Shown: positions 36,454 through 45,460 of the stretch, piece after piece
How positions within the stretch are numbered: position 1 is the stretch's first letter
How the letters are laid out: each line of letters opens with the position of its first letter
The notes under the pieces: model-generated
Databases searched by the model: none
The model's input: only the letters and a program-made list of their open reading frames with translations
What the model was told of the DNA's origin: nothing
Position numbers and translations under genes: made by a program
Assembly (NCBI RefSeq): GCF_034661235.1
Contig: NZ_CP141059.1
Span: 3,595,501 to 3,659,500 of the forward strand
Length of the DNA stretch: 64,000 nt
DNA from: Nocardioides bizhenqiangii
Lineage (GTDB): Bacteria; Actinomycetota; Actinomycetes; Propionibacteriales; Nocardioidaceae
Direction: 5' to 3'

Positions 36454-37641
36454 ATGACGATCTCCGCACCGCCGTCGTACCCACCACTGTCGCCGCCCCC
36501 GAGTGCGCCGCCGCCGCCCCAGAGAGCTCCGCGTCCGCGTCGCGGTGGGTTCGCAGCGGCGGTGCTGGCCGGCGCGTTGGTGGTCGGCGGCGGTGCGGGA
36601 CTGGGCGGCGCGGCGTTGTGGTCCGCGCTGGATGACGACGGTGCAGCCGGTGACGGCGGCGGTACGACGTCCGCGCCGCTCCAGGTCGCCGACACGGGGG
36701 ACGGATCTGCTGATCCGGCCGCCGAGGGCAGTGTCGAGGAGGTGGCGAACAAGGTGCTTCCGTCGGTCGTCGCCCTCGACGTGACCGCCGGCGGAACGGG
36801 CGGCAGCGGGTCGGGTGTGGTGCTGACCGAGGACGGCCTCATCCTCACCAACGACCACGTCGTGACGCTGGCCGGCGCGGCGGACCCCGAGACCGCCGAG
36901 GTGACGGTGTCCTTCGCCGACGGTTCGACCACCACGGGCGAGGTCGTCGGCACCGACCCTTTGACCGACACCGCCCTGGTGCAGGCCCACGACGTCTCCG
37001 GGCTGACGCCCGTGACGCTCGGCAAGTCGGCCGACCTCGACGTGGGCGAGCAGGTCGTGGCGATCGGCTCGCCGTACGGCCTCGACTCGACGGTCACCAG
37101 CGGCATCGTGAGCGCCCTCGACCGCCCGGTCGAGGTGGCGCGCGACGAGAACGGCAACACCACGGCCTACCCCGCGATCCAGACCGACGCCGCGATCAAC
37201 CACGGCAACAGCGGTGGCGCGCTCGTCAACATGGACGGCCAGCTGGTCGGCATCAACGCCTCGATCCGCACGCCCGACGGCAGCGACCCCAACTCCGGCT
37301 CGATCGGGCTCGGGTTCGCCATCCCGATCGATGAGGTGGTCCCGATCGTCGAGCAGCTGCGCAACGGCGAGACGCCCACGCACGCGCGGCTCGGCATCGA
37401 GATCGGCGACGGAGAAGCCGGCGCCGTCGTCCGCTCGATCGAGGACGGATCCGCCGCCGCGAGAGCAGGCATCCGGGAGGGCGACGTGATCACCCGGGTC
37501 GACGACCACGCCATCGACAGCGCGGGATCCCTCGTCGCCACCATCCGGTCCTACCGTCCTGACGACCAGGTCACGATCACCTACCTGCGCGGTGGCGACC
37601 AGGAGACGACCGAGCTGCAGCTCGGGTCCGACGCCGCCTGA
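36454..37641 (+). CDS. Membrane-anchored HtrA/DegP-like serine protease
   Basis: A 395-residue S1C protease for envelope protein quality control. A Pro-rich cytoplasmic N terminus precedes one membrane helix (about 33-57). The trypsin-like domain (about 92-300) has the triad His135 (TNDHVV), Asp172 (LTDTALV) and Ser253 (GNSGGAL). One PDZ domain follows (about 310-390). This is the actinobacterial HtrA layout with the catalytic part outside the cell. A 14-bp palindrome lies just before the ATG. A two-way hairpin terminator separates it from the convergent GNAT gene. Confidence 0.95.
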   Translation: MTISAPPSYPPLSPPPSAPPPPQRAPRPRRGGFAAAVLAGALVVGGGAGLGGAALWSALDDDGAAGDGGGTTSAPLQVADTGDGSADPAAEGSVEEVANKVLPSVVALDVTAGGTGGSGSGVVLTEDGLILTNDHVVTLAGAADPETAEVTVSFADGSTTTGEVVGTDPLTDTALVQAHDVSGLTPVTLGKSADLDVGEQVVAIGSPYGLDSTVTSGIVSALDRPVEVARDENGNTTAYPAIQTDAAINHGNSGGALVNMDGQLVGINASIRTPDGSDPNSGSIGLGFAIPIDEVVPIVEQLRNGETPTHARLGIEIGDGEAGAVVRSIEDGSAAARAGIREGDVITRVDDHAIDSAGSLVATIRSYRPDDQVTITYLRGGDQETTELQLGSDAA

Positions 37642-37685
37642 CCGGCAGGTCGCGCATCCAGCCGCACGACTGCCCGGCGAAGAGC

Positions 37686-37726
37686 TGGGGAGTCTGCGGT
37701 CCACCCCACGGACCGCGGACTCCCCA
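37686..37726. terminator. Bidirectional 17-bp hairpin between convergent genes
   Basis: Arms 37686-37702 and 37710-37726 pair with one G-T wobble around a 7-base loop. It lies between the protease stop (37641) and the convergent GNAT stop (37730). Confidence 0.88.
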
Positions 37727-37729
37727 CTT

Positions 37730-38776
37730 TCACAACTTCTTCTGGAGCTGTCCGCCGCGGGCGGTGGCGCGGAAGCCCATCCGCTCGTTGACGTCGATCA
37801 TGTGGGTGTTCACCTCGGCGTTCCAGGTGACGATGCGACGCCGGTCCTCGGGGTGGGCGGACTGGAACGCGCGCAGGTTGGCCACCTTGACCGCCACGCC
37901 GAGCCGGTGGCCCCGGTGGGCGCGGTCGACGAGCGTCCCCCACTGGTAGATCCACCGCGGGTCCGTCCCGGGCACCACGAGGTCGCTGTAGGCGACGACG
38001 CGCCCCTCGCCGTCGAGCGCCACGGTGTGCCAGGGGACGCGCTGCTGCTCGGCGAGCACCCGTTCGGTGCTGCGGTGCGCCTCGATGTCGACGGCCGCGT
38101 TGTCCCGCTCGAGGTCACCGACCGGCGCCTCCGTCGCGAGGGTCGAGGACAGCTCGAGGTAGCTCTGGAGGATGTCGTCGGGGATCGGCCCCGACCAGGT
38201 CCGCAGCTCGTAGTCGGCATGGTGGGGAGCCGCCTCCGCGGCGAGCGCGGCGAGCACGTCCTCGTCGGCCGGCAGCGGCAGCTCCCGCTGTACGTCGCCG
38301 AGGCCGAACGAGTAGCCGTGCACGCGGCCGAACTCGACCCCCGCCGCCCCCGCGCCGTCCGGGGCGCCGTCGTAGGGCCAGTCGGTGATGGCATCCAACC
38401 GGGTGCGGCCGCGCTCGACGCAGACCTGCTCGAGATGGGCGAGCACCGCGGAGCCGATGCCACGACGGCGGTGCTCGGGGACGACCGCCACGTAGAGGTC
38501 CGCGGAGTTGAGGTTGTCGATCATCGGCAGCGTGATCCAGCCGGTCGCGACCAGGGCGCCGTCCACCGTGCCGTGGTAGATGAGCTCGTGGCGGTTCTTG
38601 GGCGGGTCCTGGAGGGTGGCGATCATCTCGGGTGCGGTCCACATCGCCCCCGAGTCGCCGATCTCGTGGCGGACCACCTCGGTGGTGAGCCGCACCCACC
38701 TGACCACGGCGTCCTCGTCGAACGGGTCGACCGGGGTGATCTCGAGGGCGGTGCGGGTGGTGTCCGTCGTCGTCAT
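37730..38776 (-). CDS. Double-GNAT acetyltransferase, copy A
   Basis: A 348-residue protein with two GNAT domains. Domain one has VVPEHRRRGIGSAVLAHLE (about 105); domain two has AHRGHRLGVAVKVANLRAF and ends with NAEVNTHMIDVNERMGF. The second domain's N-x-x-M-x-x-x-N-x-x-M-G-F block is like that of mycothiol synthase-type proteins. It is last in an operon of ABC-F, copy B and copy A (19-bp gap to copy B), and is a clear paralogue of copy B. Substrate unknown; aminoglycoside or metabolite acetylation is possible. Confidence 0.88.
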   Translation of the reverse strand: MTTTDTTRTALEITPVDPFDEDAVVRWVRLTTEVVRHEIGDSGAMWTAPEMIATLQDPPKNRHELIYHGTVDGALVATGWITLPMIDNLNSADLYVAVVPEHRRRGIGSAVLAHLEQVCVERGRTRLDAITDWPYDGAPDGAGAAGVEFGRVHGYSFGLGDVQRELPLPADEDVLAALAAEAAPHHADYELRTWSGPIPDDILQSYLELSSTLATEAPVGDLERDNAAVDIEAHRSTERVLAEQQRVPWHTVALDGEGRVVAYSDLVVPGTDPRWIYQWGTLVDRAHRGHRLGVAVKVANLRAFQSAHPEDRRRIVTWNAEVNTHMIDVNERMGFRATARGGQLQKKL

Positions 38777-38795
38777 GGAGGGGGCGCCTTTCGCG

Positions 38796-39824
38796 CTAGG
38801 AGATCTTCTTCTGGAGCTCGGCGGCGCGAGCGGTGGGGACGAAGCCCATCCGATGGTTGATGGCGATCATGTGGTCGTTGACCTCGGCGTTCCACGTGAC
38901 CAGCCGGCGACCGTCGTACCGACCGGTTGCCTGGAGCGCCCGCAGGTTGGCGATCTTGACCGCGAGCCCGAGCCGGTGACCGCGGTGGGCGCGACTGGCG
39001 AGGGTGCCCCACTGGTAGACGTGGGTGGTGTCGTGCGACGGCGCCATCAGGTCCGTGTAGGCCGCCACCGTGCCGTCGGAGGCGAGCGCGACCGTGGTGA
39101 ACGTGGTGCGCCCCTGCTTCGCGGAGATCGCCTCGTGGATCCGGTGCGCTTCGATGTCGACGGCCTCGTCCTCGTAGTCGAGGTCGCCGGTCGGCGCCTC
39201 GGTGATCAGCTTCGAGGCGACCTCGAGGTAGCTGAGCAGGAGCTCGTCGTCGGGAAAGGGACCCTCCCACGTGCGCAGCTCGTAGCCGGACGAACGTTCG
39301 GCGGCCTCTGCCTCGAGCTCCGCGAGGACCGCGTCGTCGACCGGGAGGGTGACCTCACGCTGGACGTCGCCGAGGCCGAAGGCGTAGCCGTGCACCTTGC
39401 CGAACTCGACACCGGAGGTGCCCGTGCCGTCGGCAGGACCGTCGTACTTCCACGCGGTCATCGCGTCGAACCGGGTGCGACCGTGCTCCTTCGCGATGGC
39501 CTCGCTGAAGTGCAGCATTTCGGAGCCGTAGCCACGGCGCCGGTGGTCGGGCAGCACGCTGACCTCGACGTCCGCGGCCGACAGGTTGTCGAGCTGCGGG
39601 AGCCGCACCTGGGCGGCCGCCACGACGACGCCGTCGACCGACCCGTTGATGCGGAACTCCTTGACGTGCTTCCGGGGCTCGCGGGCGACGACCTGGATCT
39701 CGGGGAAGGTCCAGAAAGTGGTGGCGTCGCCCCGCTCGAACTCGTCGGCGACGTTCAGGACGTTCAACCACGCAGCCAGAGCCTCGTCGTCGAACGGGTC
39801 GATCACCTCGATCTGCAGGCTCAT
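38796..39824 (-). CDS. Double-GNAT acetyltransferase, copy B
   Basis: A 342-residue paralogue of copy A with the same two GNAT domains: VLPDHRRRGYGSEMLHFSE and AHRGHRLGLAVKIANLRAL, ending NAEVNDHMIAINHRMGFVP. Both copies begin with a related segment (DPFDEDAVVRW in A, DPFDDEALAAW in B), so they arose by tandem duplication. The ATG overlaps the ABC-F stop by ATGA, giving strong translational coupling. The link to an ABC-F protein suggests a shared response, perhaps to a translation inhibitor. Confidence 0.88.
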   Translation of the reverse strand: MSLQIEVIDPFDDEALAAWLNVLNVADEFERGDATTFWTFPEIQVVAREPRKHVKEFRINGSVDGVVVAAAQVRLPQLDNLSAADVEVSVLPDHRRRGYGSEMLHFSEAIAKEHGRTRFDAMTAWKYDGPADGTGTSGVEFGKVHGYAFGLGDVQREVTLPVDDAVLAELEAEAAERSSGYELRTWEGPFPDDELLLSYLEVASKLITEAPTGDLDYEDEAVDIEAHRIHEAISAKQGRTTFTTVALASDGTVAAYTDLMAPSHDTTHVYQWGTLASRAHRGHRLGLAVKIANLRALQATGRYDGRRLVTWNAEVNDHMIAINHRMGFVPTARAAELQKKIS

Positions 39825-41521
39825 CTGACTCGCGCCACCCTTCCCTCGTCCCACACGGGATCGTCTGACTCGTAGACACCACCATCGGCTCCGAACACCA
39901 GGAACCTGTCGAAGCCGCGAGCAAACCACCGATCGTGGGTCACTGCGAGCACCGTGCCGTCGAACGCGGCGAGTCCGTCCTCCAGCGCCTCGGCCGACGC
40001 GACGTCGAGGTTGTCGGTCGGCTCGTCGAGGAGGAGCAGGGTGGCGCCGGACAGCTCCAGCATCAGGATCTGGAACCTCGCCTGCTGACCGCCGCTGAGC
40101 GACTCGAACCGCTGCTCCGCGGCGATGCTGAGCTCGTAGCGGTCGAGCACCCGGCTCGCCTGCTCGCGGCCCATGCCCTGACGACCGTTCGGAGTGCCGT
40201 CGCCGCGGTGCAGGACTTCCAGGAGGGTCCGTCCGACCAGCTCGGGGTGCTCGTGGGTCTGCACGAACCATCCGGGCCGCACCCTGGCACCCAGCTTGGC
40301 GACACCCGCGTGCCGCACCGGTCGTACGACGACCTCACCGACGGGGCGGTGCTCGACATCGGGATCGCTCCCGCCCGCTGCGAGCAGGCGCAGGAAGTGG
40401 GATTTGCCCGACCCGTTCGAGCCGAGGACCGCCACCCGCTCGCCGTACCAGACCTCGAGGTCGAACGGCTTCATCAGGTCGATCAGCTCGAGGGACTCGC
40501 AGATCACCGCTCGCTTGCCGGTGCGGCCTCCGGAGAGCCGCATGCTGACCTGCTGCTCGCGCGGCTGCTCGGTCGGCGGGCCCGCCTCCTCGAACTTCCG
40601 CAGTCGCGTCTGGGCGGCCTGGTAGCGGCTCGCCATGTCGGAGTTGTACGCCGCCTTCTGCTTGTACATCAGCATCTGTGCCCGCAGCTTGGCGTGCTCC
40701 TCGTCCCAGCGCTTGCGCAGCTCCTCGAAGCGGAGGAACCGGTCGCGCCGGGCGTCGTGGTACGACGCGAAGCCGCCCGGGTGCGTCCACACCAGGTTGC
40801 CGCCCCCGCCCGCCCCGAGCTCGACCGTCACGACCCGGGTGGCGGTGTTGGCGAGCAGCTCGCGGTCGTGACTGATGAACAGGATCGTCTTGTCCGAGGA
40901 CGAGATCCGCTCCTCGAGCCAGACCTTGCCGGGAACGTCGAGGAAGTTGTCGGGCTCGTCGAGGAGCAGCACCTCGTCCGGACCGGCGAGGAGGTACTCC
41001 AGCACGATCCGCTTCTGCTCACCGCCGGACAGGGTGCTCAGCTCGCGGTACTTCGCGCGGTCGTAGGGGACCGACAGCGCCTTGACCGTGCAGACGTCCC
41101 AGGTGACCTCGAGCTCGTAGCCCCCGGCGTCGGCGTACTCGGCGAGCGCCTCGGCGTAGGCCAGCTGGGTCGCCTCGCTGTCGTCGTCCATCAGGGCGAG
41201 CTCGGTCTTGTCGACCTGACGGACCGCCTTCTGGATGCGCGGCGGAGCCAGGGAGAGCAGCAGGTCGGCCACGGTCGGGCTGTCCGCGAGGTCCCGGTCG
41301 ACCATCTGGCGCATGATCCCCAGTCCGCCGGACCGGACCACCGCGCCGGCGGGGGGGGTGAGTTCGCCGGTGATGATCCGCAGCAGCGTCGTCTTCCCGG
41401 CCCCGTTGGCACCGACCAGCGCGACCTTGGCGCCGTCCCCGACTCGGAACGACACGTCGTCGAGCAGCACCCGACCGTCGGGAAGCTCGTACCTGATGCC
41501 GCTGACCTCTACGTGACCCAC
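39821..41521 (-). CDS. ABC-F family ATPase
   Basis: A 566-residue cytoplasmic protein with two ABC domains and no membrane segments. Walker A motifs are GANGAGKTTLLR and GSNGSGKSHFLR; signatures are LSGGEQKRIVLEYL and LSGGQQARFQILML; Walker B regions are VLLLDEPDNFLD and LLLLDEPTDNLD. The linker between them is Arg/Lys/Gln-rich and helical, as in proteins that enter the ribosomal E-site. Family roles are translation factor or antibiotic resistance by ribosome protection. It is the first gene of an operon with two double-GNAT proteins. The name of the subfamily cannot be fixed. Confidence 0.94.
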   Translation of the reverse strand: MGHVEVSGIRYELPDGRVLLDDVSFRVGDGAKVALVGANGAGKTTLLRIITGELTPPAGAVVRSGGLGIMRQMVDRDLADSPTVADLLLSLAPPRIQKAVRQVDKTELALMDDDSEATQLAYAEALAEYADAGGYELEVTWDVCTVKALSVPYDRAKYRELSTLSGGEQKRIVLEYLLAGPDEVLLLDEPDNFLDVPGKVWLEERISSSDKTILFISHDRELLANTATRVVTVELGAGGGGNLVWTHPGGFASYHDARRDRFLRFEELRKRWDEEHAKLRAQMLMYKQKAAYNSDMASRYQAAQTRLRKFEEAGPPTEQPREQQVSMRLSGGRTGKRAVICESLELIDLMKPFDLEVWYGERVAVLGSNGSGKSHFLRLLAAGGSDPDVEHRPVGEVVVRPVRHAGVAKLGARVRPGWFVQTHEHPELVGRTLLEVLHRGDGTPNGRQGMGREQASRVLDRYELSIAAEQRFESLSGGQQARFQILMLELSGATLLLLDEPTDNLDVASAEALEDGLAAFDGTVLAVTHDRWFARGFDRFLVFGADGGVYESDDPVWDEGRVARVR

Positions 41522-41590
41522 GAGGATTGATTGTCCGTCAGGGCGGGTCCTCGTGCGATGGGTTTTCCCGGGCTCGGCCCACCTGCCGTT

Positions 41591-41626
41591 GGTCGAGGAG
41601 GTCGCGCAGCGACCGTCTCGAGACCT
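41591..41626. repeat. Dispersed palindromic repeat fragment
   Basis: GGTCGAGGAGGTCGCGCAGC runs into a palindrome GTCTCGAGAC. The GTCTCGA end matches that of the nnrD element. It sits at the edge of the HNH flank. Confidence 0.5.
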
Positions 41627-41643
41627 CTGTCAGCCGCTCACGC

Positions 41644-41678
41644 GCCGCGGTGGTTGCGACCGAAAGGGCTTTGGACGG
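41644..41678. repeat. Copy of the HNH-flank repeat before the second HNH gene
   Basis: GTTGCGACCGAAAGGGCTTT, in a 35-bp block, matches the repeat at 14801 and 14915 with one extra G. Further down, CCGCTGGTTGAGGTGCG and GGAGCCTCGAA also match the first flank in the same order. The 392-bp gap 41522-41913 otherwise holds no gene. Confidence 0.75.
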
Positions 41679-41885
41679 AGGAAGGGAGTAGGTGGTTGTC
41701 CACCGCTGCCGGCTAGCGGTCGCAAGCGAAAGCCAACGTCTGGAGCTCGAGCCGCTGGTTGAGGTGCGGGCCGCTGACTGAGGTGCGACGACCCGCACGC
41801 GACGTCCGCAGGGCTGCTGCAGGTGGGAGGAGCCTCGAATCCAAGGGCAGACCAGCGATGAAAGTTGACGCTTTCCTGTTCCATT

Positions 41886-41901
41886 TCGAACACCTGTTCG
41901 G
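41886..41901 (+). promoter_or_regulatory. LexA/SOS-box-like site before the second HNH gene
   Basis: TCGAACACCTGTTCGG matches the actinobacterial SOS consensus TCGAAC-N4-GTTCGA at all but the last base. It ends 12 bp before the ATG, where a bound repressor would block initiation. Mycobacterial 13E12-family genes are known to be DNA-damage inducible with such boxes. Confidence 0.8.
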
Positions 41902-41913
41902 TAGACTGGACCT

Positions 41914-43302
41914 ATGACCACCCCCACGGCGCTCACGGCGACCGCCGCCGCGCTCGAGGGTGCAGCCGGGCTGCGCGGCGCCGACTGGGACGACCTCGAC
42001 GGCCCAGACGTCCTGGAGGCCGCCGTCCGGCTCGGGCGGTTGAAGGCGCTGGTGGACGGTGCGCTGGTCGCGGTGGCCGAGCGGCTCGAAGATACGGGTG
42101 CCGCGGATGCGGTGGGGTGGGCGTCGGCCAAGGACTTCCTCACCCAGGTGACGGGTGGCCGCAAAGGTGCCGGCGGTGGACTGGTCCGGGTCGCCCAACG
42201 CACGGCAGAGCTTCCTGCGGTCCGCGCAGCGCTCGCGGCCGGGGAGATCTCGCTGGCCCAGGCCGGGGTGATCAGCAATCGGGTTGCCGCATTGCCGCGG
42301 GATCCGGAGCTCCGCGAGACCGTCGCGAGAGCGTTGCTCGGGCTGGTGGAGGAGCACCACTACGACGCGACCGACCTCGACCGCTGCGTGACGGGCGTGG
42401 TGAAGGAGCTCGACGTCGATGGGCTGCTCGTGGGCACAGACCTGTCCAAGGACCACCAGGAGCGCGGCGCCCACGGTGCCCGGTACCTCTCCTTCAGCCC
42501 AGACACGCTCGGCGGGGTCCGGATCAAGGGATACGCCACCCTCGAGGAAGCCGAGCTGGTCAAGACCTGCTTGATGCCGCTCGCCGCACCGGTGGTCACC
42601 GAGCCCGGTGCCTGCGGTGGGGACCCGGCCACCTTCGGCCATCGCGACGAGCAGGGCCGGCGGATCGGACGCGGGTGTCCCCAACCCGGCTGCAGCCACA
42701 CCGGCCGCGACCCTCGCGACCACGGCGTGCGGATGTGGGACGCGCTGGTCGAGGCGTGCCGACGCCTCCAGGCCACCGATCACCTGCCCCATGCACACGG
42801 CACGACCGCGCGGATCACCGTCACCATGGGGCTGGACGACCTCACCTCCAGTTTGGATGCGGAGGGACTGCTGCCCTCCGGCGACACCTTGTCCGCCGCC
42901 ACCGTCCGCCGACTCGCGTGCGATGCCGAGATCATCCCCGCCGTCCTCGGCACCGAAGGCCAGGTTCTCGACGTCGCCCGCGCCAGCCGCCTGGTCACGA
43001 TCGGGATCTGGAACGCGCTCGTCCTGCGCGACCGACACTGCGCCTTCCCCGGCTGCACCCGGCTTCCGATCGCCTGCGACGCCCACCACATCCAGCACTG
43101 GGCCGACGCCGGATCCACCAGCCTCGAAAACCTGGTCCTACTGTGTCGAAGGCACCACACCCTGATCCACCGCACACCCTGGCGGGTCGACATCGACCCC
43201 GGCACCCGCAGACCCGTCTGGATCCCGCCCCCGCCCGTCGACGACAGCGGCCGCTTCAGCTACAGCCCGGCACGACCGAAGCCGCCACCTCTCGTCGCCT
43301 AG
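41914..43302 (+). CDS. DUF222/HNH endonuclease, 13E12 repeat family, SOS-controlled
   Basis: A 462-residue protein with a helical DUF222 part and a complete HNH nuclease domain: CAFPGCTRLPIACDAHHIQHW, then NLVLLCRRHHTLIHR. The Cys pairs and the His-Asn-His set are intact. It is longer and differs in sequence from the copy at 15202, notably in the HNH block, but shares flanking repeats. The start is the ATG just after the SOS-like box. Its stop shares the palindrome CTAG with the convergent gene's stop. Whether it acts in repair or as a mobile element is not settled. Confidence 0.93.
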   Translation: MTTPTALTATAAALEGAAGLRGADWDDLDGPDVLEAAVRLGRLKALVDGALVAVAERLEDTGAADAVGWASAKDFLTQVTGGRKGAGGGLVRVAQRTAELPAVRAALAAGEISLAQAGVISNRVAALPRDPELRETVARALLGLVEEHHYDATDLDRCVTGVVKELDVDGLLVGTDLSKDHQERGAHGARYLSFSPDTLGGVRIKGYATLEEAELVKTCLMPLAAPVVTEPGACGGDPATFGHRDEQGRRIGRGCPQPGCSHTGRDPRDHGVRMWDALVEACRRLQATDHLPHAHGTTARITVTMGLDDLTSSLDAEGLLPSGDTLSAATVRRLACDAEIIPAVLGTEGQVLDVARASRLVTIGIWNALVLRDRHCAFPGCTRLPIACDAHHIQHWADAGSTSLENLVLLCRRHHTLIHRTPWRVDIDPGTRRPVWIPPPPVDDSGRFSYSPARPKPPPLVA

Positions 43303-44165
43303 ATCCCCGGGACGCAGCCGATGCCGGTGTTGCCGGGATCAGGCTCGACCGAAGCCATCACCAGGTCTCCGACCGCAGCCGTCGGCGCAGACACCGAGAT
43401 CCAGCGACCGCCTCGGTACTCGACGACGATGTACGCGTCGGCTCCAGCCCGGGTGCGGTCAGCGGTGTCGGGTGGGTCGTCCCGATCCCCCGCCAGTGCA
43501 CACACGGCGTAGCCCCCCAGGTCCGCGTCGGGCCCGAGTCCCCAGAACGCAGGTGCGTCGTACCGGAGGCCGGCGCCTTCGACCGTCTCCCACCCGGACC
43601 CGTCGATCACCGGCTGCCCGGACGCCCGCGCCGAGGCGAGGATCCGGCGGGTCAGGTCGCGGTCCTCGGTCGAGGACGACACCGCCAGGTCGCCGGCATA
43701 GACGTAGCCCCAACGCGCGGTGCCGTCGTCGTTGCCCGTGATGACGCCCGGGCGCTCGGCGGGGTCGAACGTCGCGCTGCCGTAGAACGCGACATACTCA
43801 CCGAACCCGCACGCGTCGTCCTCGGACGGTCCGTAGATGTCGCTCGAGAACCCGTCGAAGTCGCAGCGGAACTCGCGCCAGTCCCCCGGGATCTCCACGC
43901 GTACGTCGTCCTGGCTGATCGTCTGCCATGGTTGCGCGGGCGGCGTCGGGTCGCTCGCCGTCTTGTCATCGCCGGCACCGCCACCGGCGAGGACAGCGAC
44001 GGGAGCGAGGATCACCAGTGCCGCGACAACGCCCCCCGCCGCGATCCGCCGGCGCCGGCGTACGACGTGGCGGCGCCGGGCCGCCTCCGCCAGGCCGGAC
44101 CCGTGCGGGGCGTCGTCCGCCTCAGCCGTCAGAACGGCAGACAGCCGCTCGTCGAAGTCACTCAT
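43299..44165 (-). CDS. Membrane protein with extracellular domain, probable anti-sigma partner
   Basis: A 288-residue protein. A short cytoplasmic part (about 1-43; MSDFDERLSAVL) leads to one membrane helix (about 44-66) and an extracellular domain of about 220 residues with several Cys (FRCDFDGF, DDACGFG, AVCALAG, GIGCVPG). Its start overlaps the sigma factor's end by eight bases. The layout matches the sigma-linked protein at 12386, though the extracellular domains differ. A role as the sigma factor's membrane regulator is inferred from position. No zinc anti-sigma motif is seen. Confidence 0.76.
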   Translation of the reverse strand: MSDFDERLSAVLTAEADDAPHGSGLAEAARRRHVVRRRRRIAAGGVVAALVILAPVAVLAGGGAGDDKTASDPTPPAQPWQTISQDDVRVEIPGDWREFRCDFDGFSSDIYGPSEDDACGFGEYVAFYGSATFDPAERPGVITGNDDGTARWGYVYAGDLAVSSSTEDRDLTRRILASARASGQPVIDGSGWETVEGAGLRYDAPAFWGLGPDADLGGYAVCALAGDRDDPPDTADRTRAGADAYIVVEYRGGRWISVSAPTAAVGDLVMASVEPDPGNTGIGCVPGI

Positions 44166-44685
44166 CACGTTCACCCATCTGTGCACGGAGGACGGCGATC
44201 CCGCGCGACACCCGGGAGCGCACGGTGCCCTCACGGACGCCGGTCAGCGCGGCGATCTCGTCGTACTCCAGCTGCTCGTAGTAGCGGAGGACCACTGCCG
44301 TGCGCTGATCCACCGGCAGCTCCTGACAGGCCGCCCACAACCGCGCACGCTCGTCGACCGGCATGCCCTCGCCCGGGCCGTCGACCACCTCACCGGTCCG
44401 TACCTCGGCGGTGGGCGACTCCCGGCGGCGGAACTTCCGCCACCAGGAGGTGTGCGCGTTGATGACCATCCGCCGGACGTAGGCGTCCACGTCCTCGACC
44501 CGGGAGATCCGCTCCCAGCGCGGGAGTGCCCGCGACAACGCGTCCTGAACGACGTCCTCGGCGTCCGCGGCATTGCCGGTCAGCACGTAGGCGAGCCGCA
44601 GCAGGGCCGGGCCGCGTGCCGCGACCCAGTCGTCGAACGCGGCCGGGACCGCCCGGGAGCCGACCTCGCCCAACGTTGCCTCCAT
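44158..44685 (-). CDS. SigE-family ECF RNA polymerase sigma factor
   Basis: A 175-residue sigma factor. Region 2 is LLRLAYVLTGNAADAEDVVQDAL with DAYVRRMVINAHTSWWRKFRRRE; region 4 is LPVDQRTAVVLRYYEQLEYDEIAALTGVREGTVRSRVSRG. The ATG at 44685 lies only nine bases after the candidate -10 element, so a leaderless or nearly leaderless transcript is likely. It is overlapped by the following membrane protein gene. It is a distinct paralogue of the factor at 11850 with the same promoter pattern. Confidence 0.93.
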   Translation of the reverse strand: MEATLGEVGSRAVPAAFDDWVAARGPALLRLAYVLTGNAADAEDVVQDALSRALPRWERISRVEDVDAYVRRMVINAHTSWWRKFRRRESPTAEVRTGEVVDGPGEGMPVDERARLWAACQELPVDQRTAVVLRYYEQLEYDEIAALTGVREGTVRSRVSRGIAVLRAQMGERDE

Positions 44686-44693
44686 GACCCTCC

Positions 44694-44718
44694 AACGCTG
44701 GCCGACGCCATCTCGTTG
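44694..44718 (-). promoter_or_regulatory. Candidate ECF-type promoter (CAAC-N17-CGTT)
   Basis: On the minus strand, CAAC (44718-44715) and CGTT (44697-44694) are 17 bases apart, the same spacing as before the sigma gene at 11850. The start codon follows within 9 bases. Confidence 0.55.
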
Positions 44719-44741
44719 CAACAGCCGGCTTGCGAGCGCGG

Positions 44742-45413
44742 TCAGCCGGCGACGAACCGCCCGTCGACGACGGCCGCGACCTCGATGTCGTCGGGCGCCA
44801 GCGCCAGCTCGGCTGCGCCGTCCTTCGCGGCCTCCCCGCGCATGAATGCGGTCTCGGCGCCGCCCGCCATCGGGTGCAACCCGTTGCCGAGCATGCCGGC
44901 GTCGGCGAGAGCGACGGGGTGCACCGGACCGAGCTCGAGCGCGTCGGCGTACTCCTGGGCCCGCTCGGCCGCATCCTGGACGGCGCGGGCGCGCACGTCG
45001 CGGGCCAGCTGGTGCCGGGCCCGCTCGGTGAGCGCCCAGTCGACGCCGGCGATGCTGAAGCCCGCGGTGCGCTCCACGTGGCTGCCGACCCAGCGGGCGA
45101 GGACGGCGAAGTCGCGGAACTTCACCTGGACGCCGACGCTCGCGTGGTGGACCAGCGGCAGCTGCTTGCCGTCCTGGTTCCACGGACGGTTCGCCCACGT
45201 GCGGACGTGCTGCGTGGACCACCAGGTGACCGGCCCCCGCTCGGGATCGTGGATCTCGACGATCGAGGTCTTCACCGCCTCGAGGTCGTGCACGACCCGG
45301 TCGTAGACCGGCTGCATCTGCGGACCCTCGAACCCGAGGGTGGCGCGCACCGTCGCCCGTTCCGGTGGCTGGAACGCCGAGTAGGAGCCGCGGACGGTGA
45401 TCTCGGTGGTCAT
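44742..45413 (-). CDS. SIMPL domain-containing protein (DUF541)
   Basis: A 223-residue protein of the SIMPL family. The N-terminal strand TEITVRGSYSAFQPPERATV and the alternating repeats with ASVGVQVKFRDFAVLARWV fit the family. Unlike many members, it has no signal peptide, so it would be cytoplasmic. The function of the family is unclear; some members affect oxidative stress survival. It is divergent from the maleylpyruvate isomerase gene over a 47-bp gap. Confidence 0.84.
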   Translation of the reverse strand: MTTEITVRGSYSAFQPPERATVRATLGFEGPQMQPVYDRVVHDLEAVKTSIVEIHDPERGPVTWWSTQHVRTWANRPWNQDGKQLPLVHHASVGVQVKFRDFAVLARWVGSHVERTAGFSIAGVDWALTERARHQLARDVRARAVQDAAERAQEYADALELGPVHPVALADAGMLGNGLHPMAGGAETAFMRGEAAKDGAAELALAPDDIEVAAVVDGRFVAG

Positions 45414-45460
45414 GCCCGGACGCTATCGCCTGAGGAAGACCGGCTGGCAGCATCGGACGC

